Assembly (NCBI GenBank): GCA_002887195.1
Contig: PJAB01001016.1
Location: forward strand, 1 to 18,150
From: Chrysochromulina parva
Taxonomy: Eukaryota; Haptophyta; Prymnesiales; Chrysochromulinaceae
Direction of reading: 5' to 3'
DNA length: 18,150 nt
Numbering within the stretch: position 1 is the first letter of the stretch; each line of letters begins with the position of its first letter. The notes beneath the pieces are model-generated. The model saw only the letters and a list, made by a program, of their open reading frames with translations. It was not told where the DNA came from and made no database searches. The translations under genes were made by a program, and so were the position numbers. Positions 6,301 to 14,077 of this stretch are shown in pieces.

Positions 6301-8740
6301 ATGGCGTCCGACCCTTCATCTGCATCGCCACGATCCACCTACATCGATGCGCAGCGAGAGTTCATCCGTGCACTGGCACGCGAGGTGCACGTGGAGGAGA
6401 CGCGCGCGCTCGTCGAGCGTGTGGAGGCCAGTGACGCACGGGCGGAGGCCCTCGAGGCCCGTCTGGCTGCCCTAGAGGCGCGCAATGCTGAGCTTGAGAA
6501 GAAGCTGAGCAGCAGATGGGGATCGAACGCATCGTCGGCGATCGTCGCCATGATGGGCGACAAGAAGGGTAAGGTCGACGAGGCACTTCTCGCCGAGATT
6601 GCGGCGCTTGGCGATGCCGCCGAGCGGCACCAAGCGCTCATCGACCGCATGGACGAGGAGGTAGGCCAGCTCATCGAGATGGTGTGCGAGCCGACCGGCG
6701 GTAAGCTGCCGCCCGCTGCTGTCAGCGCATCGCCGTCCGTCGGCAAGGATGGTAAGCCCGTGGGCCACGCGACCATGCCAGACGGCTACCGACCGCTCGA
6801 CTTTTCCGACAGCAGCAGCAGCAGCGGCTCCGGGTATCCGACTGCAGCCGCAGCCGCAGCAGCAGCCGCAGCAGCAGAGGGAACGGCCGCCCTGGCCACC
6901 AAAGCTGCCGCGGCGTCTTCATCAGCAGCTGCCGCTGCCGCCAGCATCAGTGGCTCTCCCACGAGTGATGAACGAAGGCACCCCTCGCGTCTCGTCGGTC
7001 GCACCTCGCTGCTCCACGGGCTCGTGCTCCAGAGCAGCGCGGGGGCGTCGGCCGCCCAGCTCAGAGATCTCGAGCACAGGATCCTCGCCCAGATGCGAGA
7101 GCTCCAATCAGCAGCCGCCGAGCTGCGAGCCTCGCACGCGGAGATGAGTCAGATGCGCGAGCTCAGCGAGCTGCGCACCAAACTCGAAACCGACTTCACA
7201 ACCAAGTTTGAATTTGGCGCGCTCACAGGCGCCTTAAGCGAGCTGCGTACGAGCGTTCTGGCTCAGCAAATGGTCGGCGGCGCCACTGATTGGCTCGGAG
7301 TGCCTCTCGAGTGCCTCTCGAGTGCCGCTGAGTGCCACTGAGTGCCACTGAGTGCCGCTGAGTGCCGCTGAGTGCCTCCGAGTGCCTCTGCTCGCCCCGC
7401 AGCTGGGCGGGGGCGCGGGGGCGTCAGCCGAGCTCGTCGAGACCCTCCAGGCTACCCAGCAGGCGACGCAGGGGCAGGTGCTCGCTTTACAGACGCACCT
7501 GCGTGCTCTGCTCCGAAAAGCTGAGGTAGAGCGCGGGCAAGGGGCGCAAGGCGTGGACAAGGCGATGCTCGATGACATGAAGGGCGAGGTGCAGGCGGCG
7601 CTCTCCGAGCTACACGGGCAGGTGTTTACTCGCCATGAGACCTCTGATTGCGACGAATTGCCCCTCGGATTGCCTCTGATGACCTCTGATTGCGCCCCTG
7701 ATGGCCACTGATTGCGACGAATTGCCCCTCGGATTGCCTCTGATGACCTCGGATTGCGGGCGCAGGTGATCACCCTCAAAGAGACGAAGGCAGACGCCGA
7801 GAAGGTCGAGCGCGCGCTCGAGACCAAGGCTGAGCGCTGGCTGCTCGCCACGAAGGCGGATCGAGCTTTCTGCGAGTCCATCCTAGCCAACTTTGCGGTC
7901 GAGGTGATTGCTCTCTGATTGCCTCCGATGGATTCGTATGGTATTGATGGCTGTTGATGGCTGTTGATGGCTGTTGATGGCTGTTGATGGCTGTTGATGG
8001 CTGTTGATGGCTGTTGATGGCTGTTGATGGCATCGGAATGCAGGTGGGCCGCCAATTAGGAGATTTGGAGGAGAAGACCCAATCGACTGTCCAGGGAGAC
8101 CTACAGCAGGCCATCATGCGCCTGATGGAGACCTCCGCTCACGCCGCCGCCGAGACCACTCGCGCGACGAATCCCGCGGCCATCGTTGGTGGCGGCGCTG
8201 GCCATGCGAATGGAGGGGCGGACGGAGGCGCCGTCACGGGCGCATGGGCCACCCCCACACGCGAGGAGCTCAACTCGGCGCCTTCAAGCGCACCCTTCAC
8301 CATCGAGGCGATCCCTGGAGCGCGATCGAATCTTCGTCGGCCTGCCTCCGCCGGGGTTCGTTACAGCCATCGCGACAAGGAATTCCCGCCGATGGGGAAG
8401 GGGGTGCTGCCTACAACGGTCTTCTTGACAGGTGCTGCCGAAGCGCCTCAGGTGGGGAGTGCCGCTGATGACCGCTGATGACTCTCAATTGCGTCCCTCA
8501 TCAGGTGCCACCGAGGCGCCGCAGGTGGACCCTCGCCGGTATGCCTTCCAAGCACACCGTTCCGCCGGGCCACTCACCCCCGGGGAGCAGAATCTTGTCA
8601 AGCATCAGCTGCAGCGCCAGAGGCCGCAGTCGAGCAAAGCGCGACTTGGAGGGAGTGGTAGCAGCGGCGGCTTGGCGGCGTCTGCGTCGGCGGGCCTGCT
8701 CTCGCTCGAGCTCTCGCCCCCCGCGACGATGCGTGCGTGA
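6301..8740 (+). CDS. Coiled-coil protein of unknown function, five exons
   Basis: Proposed exons are 6301-7299, 7403-7621, 7766-7903, 8044-8431 and 8505-8740, giving 659 residues; the total is an exact multiple of three. Residues about 16-70 form a strong heptad-rich coiled coil (REFIRALAREVHVEE, then ALEARLAALEARNAELEKKL), and about 92-130 are also helical. Residues 170-215 are a Ser run followed by Ala runs. Further coiled coil is at about 250-325 and through exons 2-3. Exon 4 is Gly/Ala-rich, then has RRPASAGVRYSHRDKEFPP. Exon 5 is basic and Ser/Gly-rich. Short Arg-Pro-x-Ser stretches like these occur in cytoskeletal and ciliary proteins of protists, but that is weak evidence. ATG 6301 (CAATGG context) was chosen; an in-frame ATG at 6262 would add 13 residues. 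The first intron's donor could instead be at 7273, which would remove nine residues. Each intron carries in-frame stops or breaks the frame, and all except the last are phase 0. Confidence 0.65.
7300..7402 (+). repeat. Intron 1 of gene 4: array of GAGTGCCNCT units
   Basis: About nine tandem 10-11-nt units (GTGCCTCTCGA, then GTGCCRCTGA) fill nearly the whole intron, which ends CTCGCCCCGCAG. The word CCACTGATTGG just upstream (7283-7293) also looks repeat-derived, so the donor may be GTCGGC at 7273; both choices are phase 0. Confidence 0.7.
7622..7765 (+). repeat. Intron 2 of gene 4: 64-nt tandem duplication
   Basis: 144-nt GT-AG intron between CAG|GTGTTT and GCGCAG|GTGATC. Positions 7644-7686 and 7708-7750 are identical over 43 nt, an offset of 64 nt. 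Both copies are themselves made of CTGATTGC, CGGATTGC and CTCTGATGAC words. In-frame TGA codons confirm it is not coding in the exon frame. Confidence 0.8.
7904..8043 (+). repeat. Intron 3 of gene 4: perfect decamer minisatellite
   Basis: 140-nt GT-AG intron. Positions 7951-8030 are eight perfect head-to-tail copies of CTGTTGATGG, preceded by one degenerate copy (GTATTGATGG, 7941-7950). The 5' end reads GTGATTGCTCTCTGATTGCC, sharing words with intron 2. The intron ends GGAATGCAG. Confidence 0.85.
8432..8504 (+). repeat. Intron 4 of gene 4 flanked by 27-nt direct repeat
   Basis: The 73-nt intron starts GTGCTGCC (8432) and ends CTCATCAG (8504), phase 1. Direct repeats at 8429-8455 and 8502-8528 match at 23 of 27 positions, and each carries AGGT near both ends. 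Splicing at 8452-8524 instead (phase 0) is equally legal and yields a protein differing by one residue (GAAEAPQV versus GATEAPQV). The interior has GCCGCTGATGACCGCTGATG. Confidence 0.7.
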
Positions 8741-9055
8741 AGGAGACTTGGGCACCTTTGGGCGCCTGCGCCGTGGCGCCGTACCGGGCACCTTAGGGTA
8801 CCTGGGCAGCTGCACTTGGCGTCCGCTTGATAGGCAGCCAGCAGCCAAGAGAGGAGAGACGCACGCATGCTACCATGCTACCTAGGCGGCCAAGCGGAGG
8901 GCCCAGGCCGAACGAAGCGTGGCCTACATGTACGACCATCCGCCTTCCGCTGTCCAGAGCCTAAGATGTATGAGAGGGTCAACCGGTGCGATTGCTGATC
9001 TACCCGCTACTTTACCGATCGTATGGATACACATACAGTCCTTGCTTGCCGTTCT

Positions 9056-9071
9056 ACCGCGTGCACGCGGT
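9056..9071. repeat. 16-bp perfect palindrome
   Basis: ACCGCGTGCACGCGGT equals its own reverse complement over all 16 bases. It sits in the long convergent intergenic region with no gene nearby. It could be a dimeric protein-binding site or chance in GC-rich DNA. Confidence 0.5.
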
Positions 9072-9348
9072 CACGTGTCCGCTCGCGTCATGCGATCGGA
9101 TGAAGCAGTTGTGCCAGTCGTTGAGGCTTTTGAGCTGTTGACATCATTCTACATTGATCATTGCGGTCCGTCGGTCGGTACCGTACATCTAGCACGGTCT
9201 TCGGTGTTCCGAGTCGACGGTGTTCAGTTATCAATATATACAACATTAACGAAGACCGTAGACCGCGGGTGCGACTGCATTCGCGCCATTCCAGGATTCC
9301 GGCGATCGCGCCGGGCACTCCATTCGCGCGGCACGCGGCCGCACGCGC

Positions 9349-9391
9349 GGGGCCGGGGGCCCGGGGGCGGGGCGCCGGGGGCCGCGGGGGG
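9349..9391 (+). other. Candidate G-quadruplex block
   Basis: Six G-runs of four to six bases lie within 43 nt (9349-9352, 9355-9359, 9363-9367, 9369-9372, 9377-9381, 9386-9391), separated by loops of one to four bases. This satisfies the usual four-run quadruplex pattern with runs to spare. It lies in non-coding sequence between convergent genes. The C-rich complement could form an i-motif. Confidence 0.6.
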
Positions 9392-10478
9392 TTAAGGCTG
9401 AACCCCAGTCCCCACCGGGGTAACGGCGGTGCGGGTGGGATCGCATCATCTACATCTTCATGCGCCTAACATGCGCCCGTGCGCCCCGTGGCGCCGTGCG
9501 GGACCGAAGTCCGAACTGGGTCGTGGGTGAACAGTCTACAGTGCAGCGCGGAACAGTGCCTGCCGTGGGATCTGGGAACGGCGGCTCCGGCGGGGGCGCT
9601 GCCGCTGGGAATGCAGTGGCCAGTGGCGAGTGGGGCGATCTCCGGACCGATCAGAAACATACTTGTGATTGTGCGAAAGTAACCCCGATGCATCTCCCCG
9701 ATGCACACGCGCGCCCCCCCGGCAACTACACTGCACTATCGGACCTGGTGTGACTTACCATGATACACTATTACCGATACACTTGTACGTTACCGCGACG
9801 AAGGTAGCGCGCAAACAAGTGCGGCGGTGCGCGCCACCGCCTATGGATACCTCCCTCCGGCTCCGCGGACGACAAGTCGGCTAACCGCGGGGCAATCGAG
9901 CCACACAGCCGCTCGCCGCATACGCTATGCGCTGACACCACTTAGCTGAGCCTCGGGCGGACTAAGCAATGCATGATGATCATCATCGCGAATGTTCGGT
10001 CGCGGCGCTCCCCCCACCCTAACTCCATGTCAACTCACTCGCGTCGTCGCGGTCACTGCCGACGGGAGCCCCCCCCTATCTCCTGTTGCGCGGCACTGTT
10101 GGCGGCACTCGGCCTCAGCAGCACCGAAGCTGGCGTCTGAATCTAAGGTGCAACGAGACAGGATGCCCGTCTCGCCTCCTGTTCCCGGATGCTACAAGAT
10201 CTTGTCCCTGTGTATGTGCCCTTGTACTCCCTCGTGCCCTGACAGCCGCGCCTCCCCCTTCTGGGAAGGACGTGCTCGATAAACCTGGACTGTGCTTCTT
10301 CTCTCTGCTGCTCTCCGCCGATGAACTACTATTGGCCGAGAGTGGCCCAGTCAACTGCGCCTGGGCTGTGCCTTGCCGCTGTGCCCTGCCGCTGTGCCCT
10401 GCCCCACCTGCCCCTGCCTCGTTCTTGCACTGCCCCCGCGTGCCCAGGCGCGCGGGGGGGGGGAGACTCCGTCGGTGT

Positions 10479-10908
10479 CTAATGGAAGAAGCCCGGAAGG
10501 AGCGCTCCACTCGAGGGCAGCGAGTTGATTGGTAGCTGCGCGCCCGGGAGTTGTGCCCCCGGCAGCTGTGCCGCTGGAAGCGCCACCGGCAGCGAGGCCG
10601 ACGGCAGCGTGGTGGACTGCAGCGAGGACGCGGCGGACGCAGGCAGGGGGAGCCCGTCGTCTATTCCGAGGGACGAAAGACGCTGCATCGTGGCATCGGC
10701 GGCGCTCAGGGTGTCGTCGCCGTCCCCTTGGCCTTCGAGCAGGTTGCGCTGCATCAGCTGCTGCTGCTGCAGCTGCGCCTGCTGGAGGATCTGGAGCTGC
10801 TGCGCCTGCTGCTGCAGCAACGCCTGCTGCTCGTGCTGGTGCTGCAACTGCATGAGCTGCGCCTGCGACTGCTTGTGCTGCTTGAGGAGCTGCTGCTGGA
10901 ACTGGAAG

Positions 10909-10947
<39 letters not shown>

Positions 10948-12398
10948 AGCTGCTGCTGCATCTGGTACTGATCCAGCTGGCGCTGCTGGTCGGCTTGCAG
11001 CGCGCTCATCTGCTCCTGCGCGACCCCCGAAAGGACGCCGTGTTGGGCGGCGCCGCCCACTCCCGCCGCCACCGAGGGCCGTTGCGTGCTCGGATCGTCG
11101 GCGCCCGCGAAGGCCTGCTCGATGGCGCCGTAGCCAGCCCGCGAGCCGCTGCGAAGGGACTCGGTGGCCGACGAGAAGTTGCTCGGGTTCGAGAAGGCCG
11201 AGAGGAGGCTCGAGGGTACCTGTGTCTCGGAACGGTGAGGCACGTCCTGAGGAGGCTCCGCCAGGGAGGCGAGGACCGAATTGGCCGTTGAGAGAGCTGC
11301 GTCGAGGCCACTCTGCGAGTAGTCGACGGCGCGCAAGCCGCCGCCACGCCCGCCGTTGGAGAAGGCCGCACCCGTCGGCGAGGCGCCCATCGGCACCCCG
11401 CCACCGCTTGGGAATCCGCCCATCGGTCCGCCACGGCCGCGGCCGCCGCTCCCCTTTCCCACTGCGAAGCCGCTCAGGCTCATGCCGTCGCCGACACCCT
11501 CAGCCTCGTTCATGCGCTCCTGTGGGATGGCGCGCTTGACCTCGACAAACTTGCCGTTGAGCTCGTGGAACTTGTTGACGCACGCACGATCCACAGCCGC
11601 CGTGTTGTCAAAGGTGATGAAGCCAAAGCCACGTGGCTTGCGCGTGTGCGGGTCGCACATGATGACGCAGTCGATGACAGGCCCGAAGAGCGAAAAGTAG
11701 CCGACGAAGTCGTTCTCGCTCGTGTCGTGCGAGAGGCCGCCCACGAAGATCTTGTTCGTCGGGAACTCAGCATTGGCGCCGCCACCCGAGCCGCCGAACT
11801 GAGACGAGCCGTGCATGGCGCCGCTGCCGCGCCCCCCACCGCGCCCGCCACCCGAACCGCCTAGCAAGCCGCCGCCGCCGCCGTTCGGGGGCGCGCCGGT
11901 GCGCTGTGGCGGCGCGCCGAAGCTGCCCTGGCCGCCACCAAACGATGGTGTCGTCCCCTGCGCCCCACCGTTTTGCGACGCGAGGTTCGGCGGCGCGAAG
12001 CCGGGCATTGTACGCCCCATGCCGGGCTGCAGCGGCGGCGGCAGGACGGACCGCTGCGTGGCGAGCGTCTCCGATTCGCGAGGCACCGCCGGCTTCGCCT
12101 CTACCTCCTTGCCGTCGATGACATGCCGGTGGTGCACCACGCGGTCGGCCACTGTTTGCGAAGTGTAAGTGACGAAGCCAAAGCCACGGGGGGCACCCGT
12201 TGAGCGATCCTTCATGACGACGCAGTCGCATATTTCTCCGAAGCGCTCAAAGTACAGGCGCAGGCCATCGGTCGTTGTCTCGCGTGACAGGCCACCGACG
12301 AAGACCTTGCCCATCTCTGTCGCATCCACCTTCCTGCCTGCGCTGCCGCTGACCAGCGTGAAAGCGGCATCATCGGCGAGTGAGCTAGTCGCCAGCAT
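10479..12398 (-). CDS. Two-RRM RNA-binding protein (hnRNP A/Musashi/DAZAP1-like), Gln-rich tail
   Basis: 639 residues, no intron. RRM1 is about 31-104, with RNP2 VFVGGL at 32-37 and RNP1 RGFGFVTY at 71-78. RRM2 is about 216-290, with RNP2 IFVGGL at 217-222 and RNP1 RGFGFITF at 256-263. A Gly/Pro-rich linker with GRGGGRGSG joins them, and a Gly/Arg-rich segment follows RRM2 (about 305-355). Residues about 463-556 are Gln-rich, including a run of eleven or more Gln. The end has LPGAQLPGAQLP repeats. Paired RRMs plus Gly-rich and Gln-rich tails are typical of hnRNP A/B, Musashi and DAZAP1-type factors that bind single-stranded RNA and act in mRNA processing, transport or translation; the tail is prion-like. 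The first ATG in frame is 12398; the codon at 12446 is GTG. Orthology to one named member cannot be settled by eye. Confidence 0.92.
10758..10985. repeat. CTG/CAG-rich region coding for the Gln tail of gene 5
   Basis: Many CTG units with TTG, CAT and CTC interruptions; the longest nearly pure run is at about 10913-10950. Read on the minus strand it is CAG-rich and gives Gln with scattered Leu, Met and His. It is the same type of tract as in gene 1. Confidence 0.8.
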
Positions 12399-12733
12399 CG
12401 CACTTTCTGGATGCCGGCTGGGGCGGTCGCTCCCTCCTACAGGCACACGCCTGGCTCAGGCGCGCTTCGCCCGCCCTATTCCCTAGGGAGGCGGCACTAA
12501 AAGCCGCGACCTAGGCAGACCGCGTTGCCCATGGGCTTCGCTGCGCACCTAATGAGCAATCAAGTCCTCAGAACTGTACTCAGCGCGTAACTGCGTTTCC
12601 TTCAAGTTCGGCGAGAAGTAGCGAGATCAAAACATGGGGCTTCCCGTGGTGACCATGCATCAAATCGCGGGGGAGAAATCCGCACTATTTATAATCGTCC
12701 TTCATCACCGCGGGGTGAGAGCTCGTGGACCTC
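12399..12733. promoter_or_regulatory. Shared divergent promoter, genes 5 and 6
   Basis: 335 bp between start codons. A TATA-like word, TATTTATAA, is at 12686-12694, about 40 bp before the gene 6 start and on its strand. A short inverted repeat GCGGC/GCCGC flanks ACTAAAA near 12490-12507. CCCTAGGG is an 8-bp palindrome near 12481-12488. Function of these sites is not established. Confidence 0.45.
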
Positions 12734-13708
12734 ATGACCCTAATGCTGTGCCTCCTGTTGCCCTCGTTGGCCCTGGTGTCGTCGCTCGCCGGTACGACAC
12801 GACTCGCACGCAGCAGCCTGCTATCATGCGGCGCGCCTTCTCAGCCGCAGCAGCTGCAGCGAAGGCGCTCGGCGCTCCTCACCCTCACCGAGGAGAGGGG
12901 CAGCAGCAGCACCGGCAGCAGCGGCGGCAGCGGCGGCGGCGGCAGCAGCAGCAGCGGAGGCTCGTCGAATCGCATCGACCAGATTCTGCGCAAGTTTGGC
13001 GTGGCGGAAGGCGTCAGCCCAGCCGCGCCGCCGCCGGCGCCGCTCCAGCCGCCAGAGGGAGACATCGTGGAGCAGCGCACGTTGGCGCAGTCGCTCGCGA
13101 ACGAGTGGGCGCTGCTGCGGCGTGGCGAGGGCGAGACCTTTGACTTCGCGCGCGAGTTCATCCCGACCTTTGCCTTCTTCCTCGCGATCCGCTTCCTGAT
13201 CGTCGAGCCGCGCTACATCCCGTCGCTCAGCATGTACCCCACGTTTGACGTGAACGACCAGCTCGCCGTCGAGAAGGTGACCAAATGGTACCGGCAGCCG
13301 CTGCGCGGCGAGGTGGTGGTGTTCGACCCGCCGCCCCTCTTCTGGGACCTGACGGCTCGTAAACCCGACGGCGAGGCCGTCATCAAGCGCGTGGTCGCCG
13401 TGCCCGGGGACACTGTCGCGGTGCGCGGCGGGAGGCTGATTCTCAACGGCAACACGCTCAACGAGCCGTACACGAACGAGCTGGCGGAGTACGACCTGGA
13501 CACCCTGACCGTGCCCGCGGGCTCCGTCTTCGTACTCGGCGACAACCGCAACCACTCCTTCGACTCGCATTACTGGGGCTTCTTGCCGATGAAGAACATC
13601 ATCGGGCACGCCACCGTGGTCTACTGGCCACCTTCGCACCTGGGGCCGGTGGAGGAGGCCAAGTCGTGCATTGGGCAGGCCTCGTGCCTGGGGCAGGAGG
13701 CCTCCTGA
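12734..13708 (+). CDS. Plastid (thylakoid-type) signal peptidase I
   Basis: 324 residues, no intron. Type I signal peptidases of the S26 family remove N-terminal targeting peptides with a Ser/Lys dyad; the plastid form acts at the thylakoid or envelope. Residues 1-19 (MTLMLCLLLPSLALVSSLA) form a signal peptide, followed by a basic Ser-rich transit-like stretch. A Ser/Gly linker is at about 54-78 and a Pro-rich one at about 95-107. The membrane segment is about 142-156 (FIPTFAFFLAIRFLIVEP). The catalytic Ser166 is in RYIPSLSMYPT. The general-base Lys218 is in VIKRVVAVPGD. The conserved GDNRNHSFDSHYWG box is at 269-282. All key residues are present. ATG 12734 was chosen because it opens the signal peptide; the in-frame codon at 12725 is GTG. 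Dual targeting is possible, but the bipartite leader favours a complex plastid. Confidence 0.93.
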   Translation: MTLMLCLLLPSLALVSSLAGTTRLARSSLLSCGAPSQPQQLQRRRSALLTLTEERGSSSTGSSGGSGGGGSSSSGGSSNRIDQILRKFGVAEGVSPAAPPPAPLQPPEGDIVEQRTLAQSLANEWALLRRGEGETFDFAREFIPTFAFFLAIRFLIVEPRYIPSLSMYPTFDVNDQLAVEKVTKWYRQPLRGEVVVFDPPPLFWDLTARKPDGEAVIKRVVAVPGDTVAVRGGRLILNGNTLNEPYTNELAEYDLDTLTVPAGSVFVLGDNRNHSFDSHYWGFLPMKNIIGHATVVYWPPSHLGPVEEAKSCIGQASCLGQEAS

Positions 13709-14077
13709 GCCCTGCGCTTGTCGCGGCTCATCTCGATTCCGACCCGACCAGGGAGACCAGGCACCAGCGGGACACCGGCGGGTCTCGCCCGAGGCTGCGG
13801 CGTGTATGTCCCGCGGTGTGCTTTCAAAAAGCAGTGTCCACTGAACAATAGATTTTGCGAATTTCGCTCCCTTCCACCCGCTTGATACAACATACATCGT
13901 TCATCGCTTCATGCAATCATCATGTTGCGTCGAAGATCAGCATCTCATCGTCAGCGATCTCTCTATCGCGTATCGCGCGCAGCGGCTGCACCGCCGAGTC
14001 GGGCACTCAGTCGCGAGTGTTCGTGTCATCGTGTGGTTCGCCTGCGCAACACGGGACGGCCACAGTGCGCACGATAC
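13709..14077. other. Convergent intergenic region, genes 6 and 7
   Basis: 369 bp between two stop codons. It should hold the 3' UTRs of the signal peptidase and the coiled-coil gene. I see no gene or distinctive structure in it. Confidence 0.6.

Larger units (their letters stand above)
8741..10478. other. Long convergent intergenic region, no gene seen
   Basis: About 1.74 kb between the stops of genes 4 and 5. Open frames here (for example 8919-9395 plus) have Arg/Gly-rich, non-protein-like translations. Visible structure: two copies of a GGGCACCTT-type 19-nt word at 8752-8770 and 8787-8805; a perfect palindrome ACCGCGTGCACGCGGT (9056-9071); a G-run block (9349-9391); CCCCGATGCA repeated near 9686 and 9700; a second palindrome ATGATGATCATCAT (9973-9986); and three CTGTGCCYTGCCG-like units near 10366-10402. 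Genes 4 and 5 presumably place their 3' UTRs at the ends. No transposase, terminal repeat or RNA gene was recognised. Confidence 0.55.

Noticed and set aside
7951..8030. Regular repeat array considered as a CRISPR
   Set aside because: Units are 10 nt, directly adjacent and without spacers, inside an intron of a eukaryotic gene; it is a minisatellite.
8014..8043. Apparent start of a separate plus-strand gene in the decamer array (MMAVDGIGMQ frame)
   Set aside because: The frame enters through intron repeats; the coding part begins at 8044 and joins gene 4 in phase.
8919..9395. Plus-strand frame of 158 codons in the long gap
   Set aside because: It ends in Arg/Gly/Pro translated from the G-run block and has no motif; probably a chance frame in GC-rich DNA.
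12824..13897. Minus-strand open frame of 357 codons beneath the signal peptidase gene
   Set aside because: Arg/Ala-rich translation with no recognisable domain, while the plus strand holds all signal peptidase motifs.
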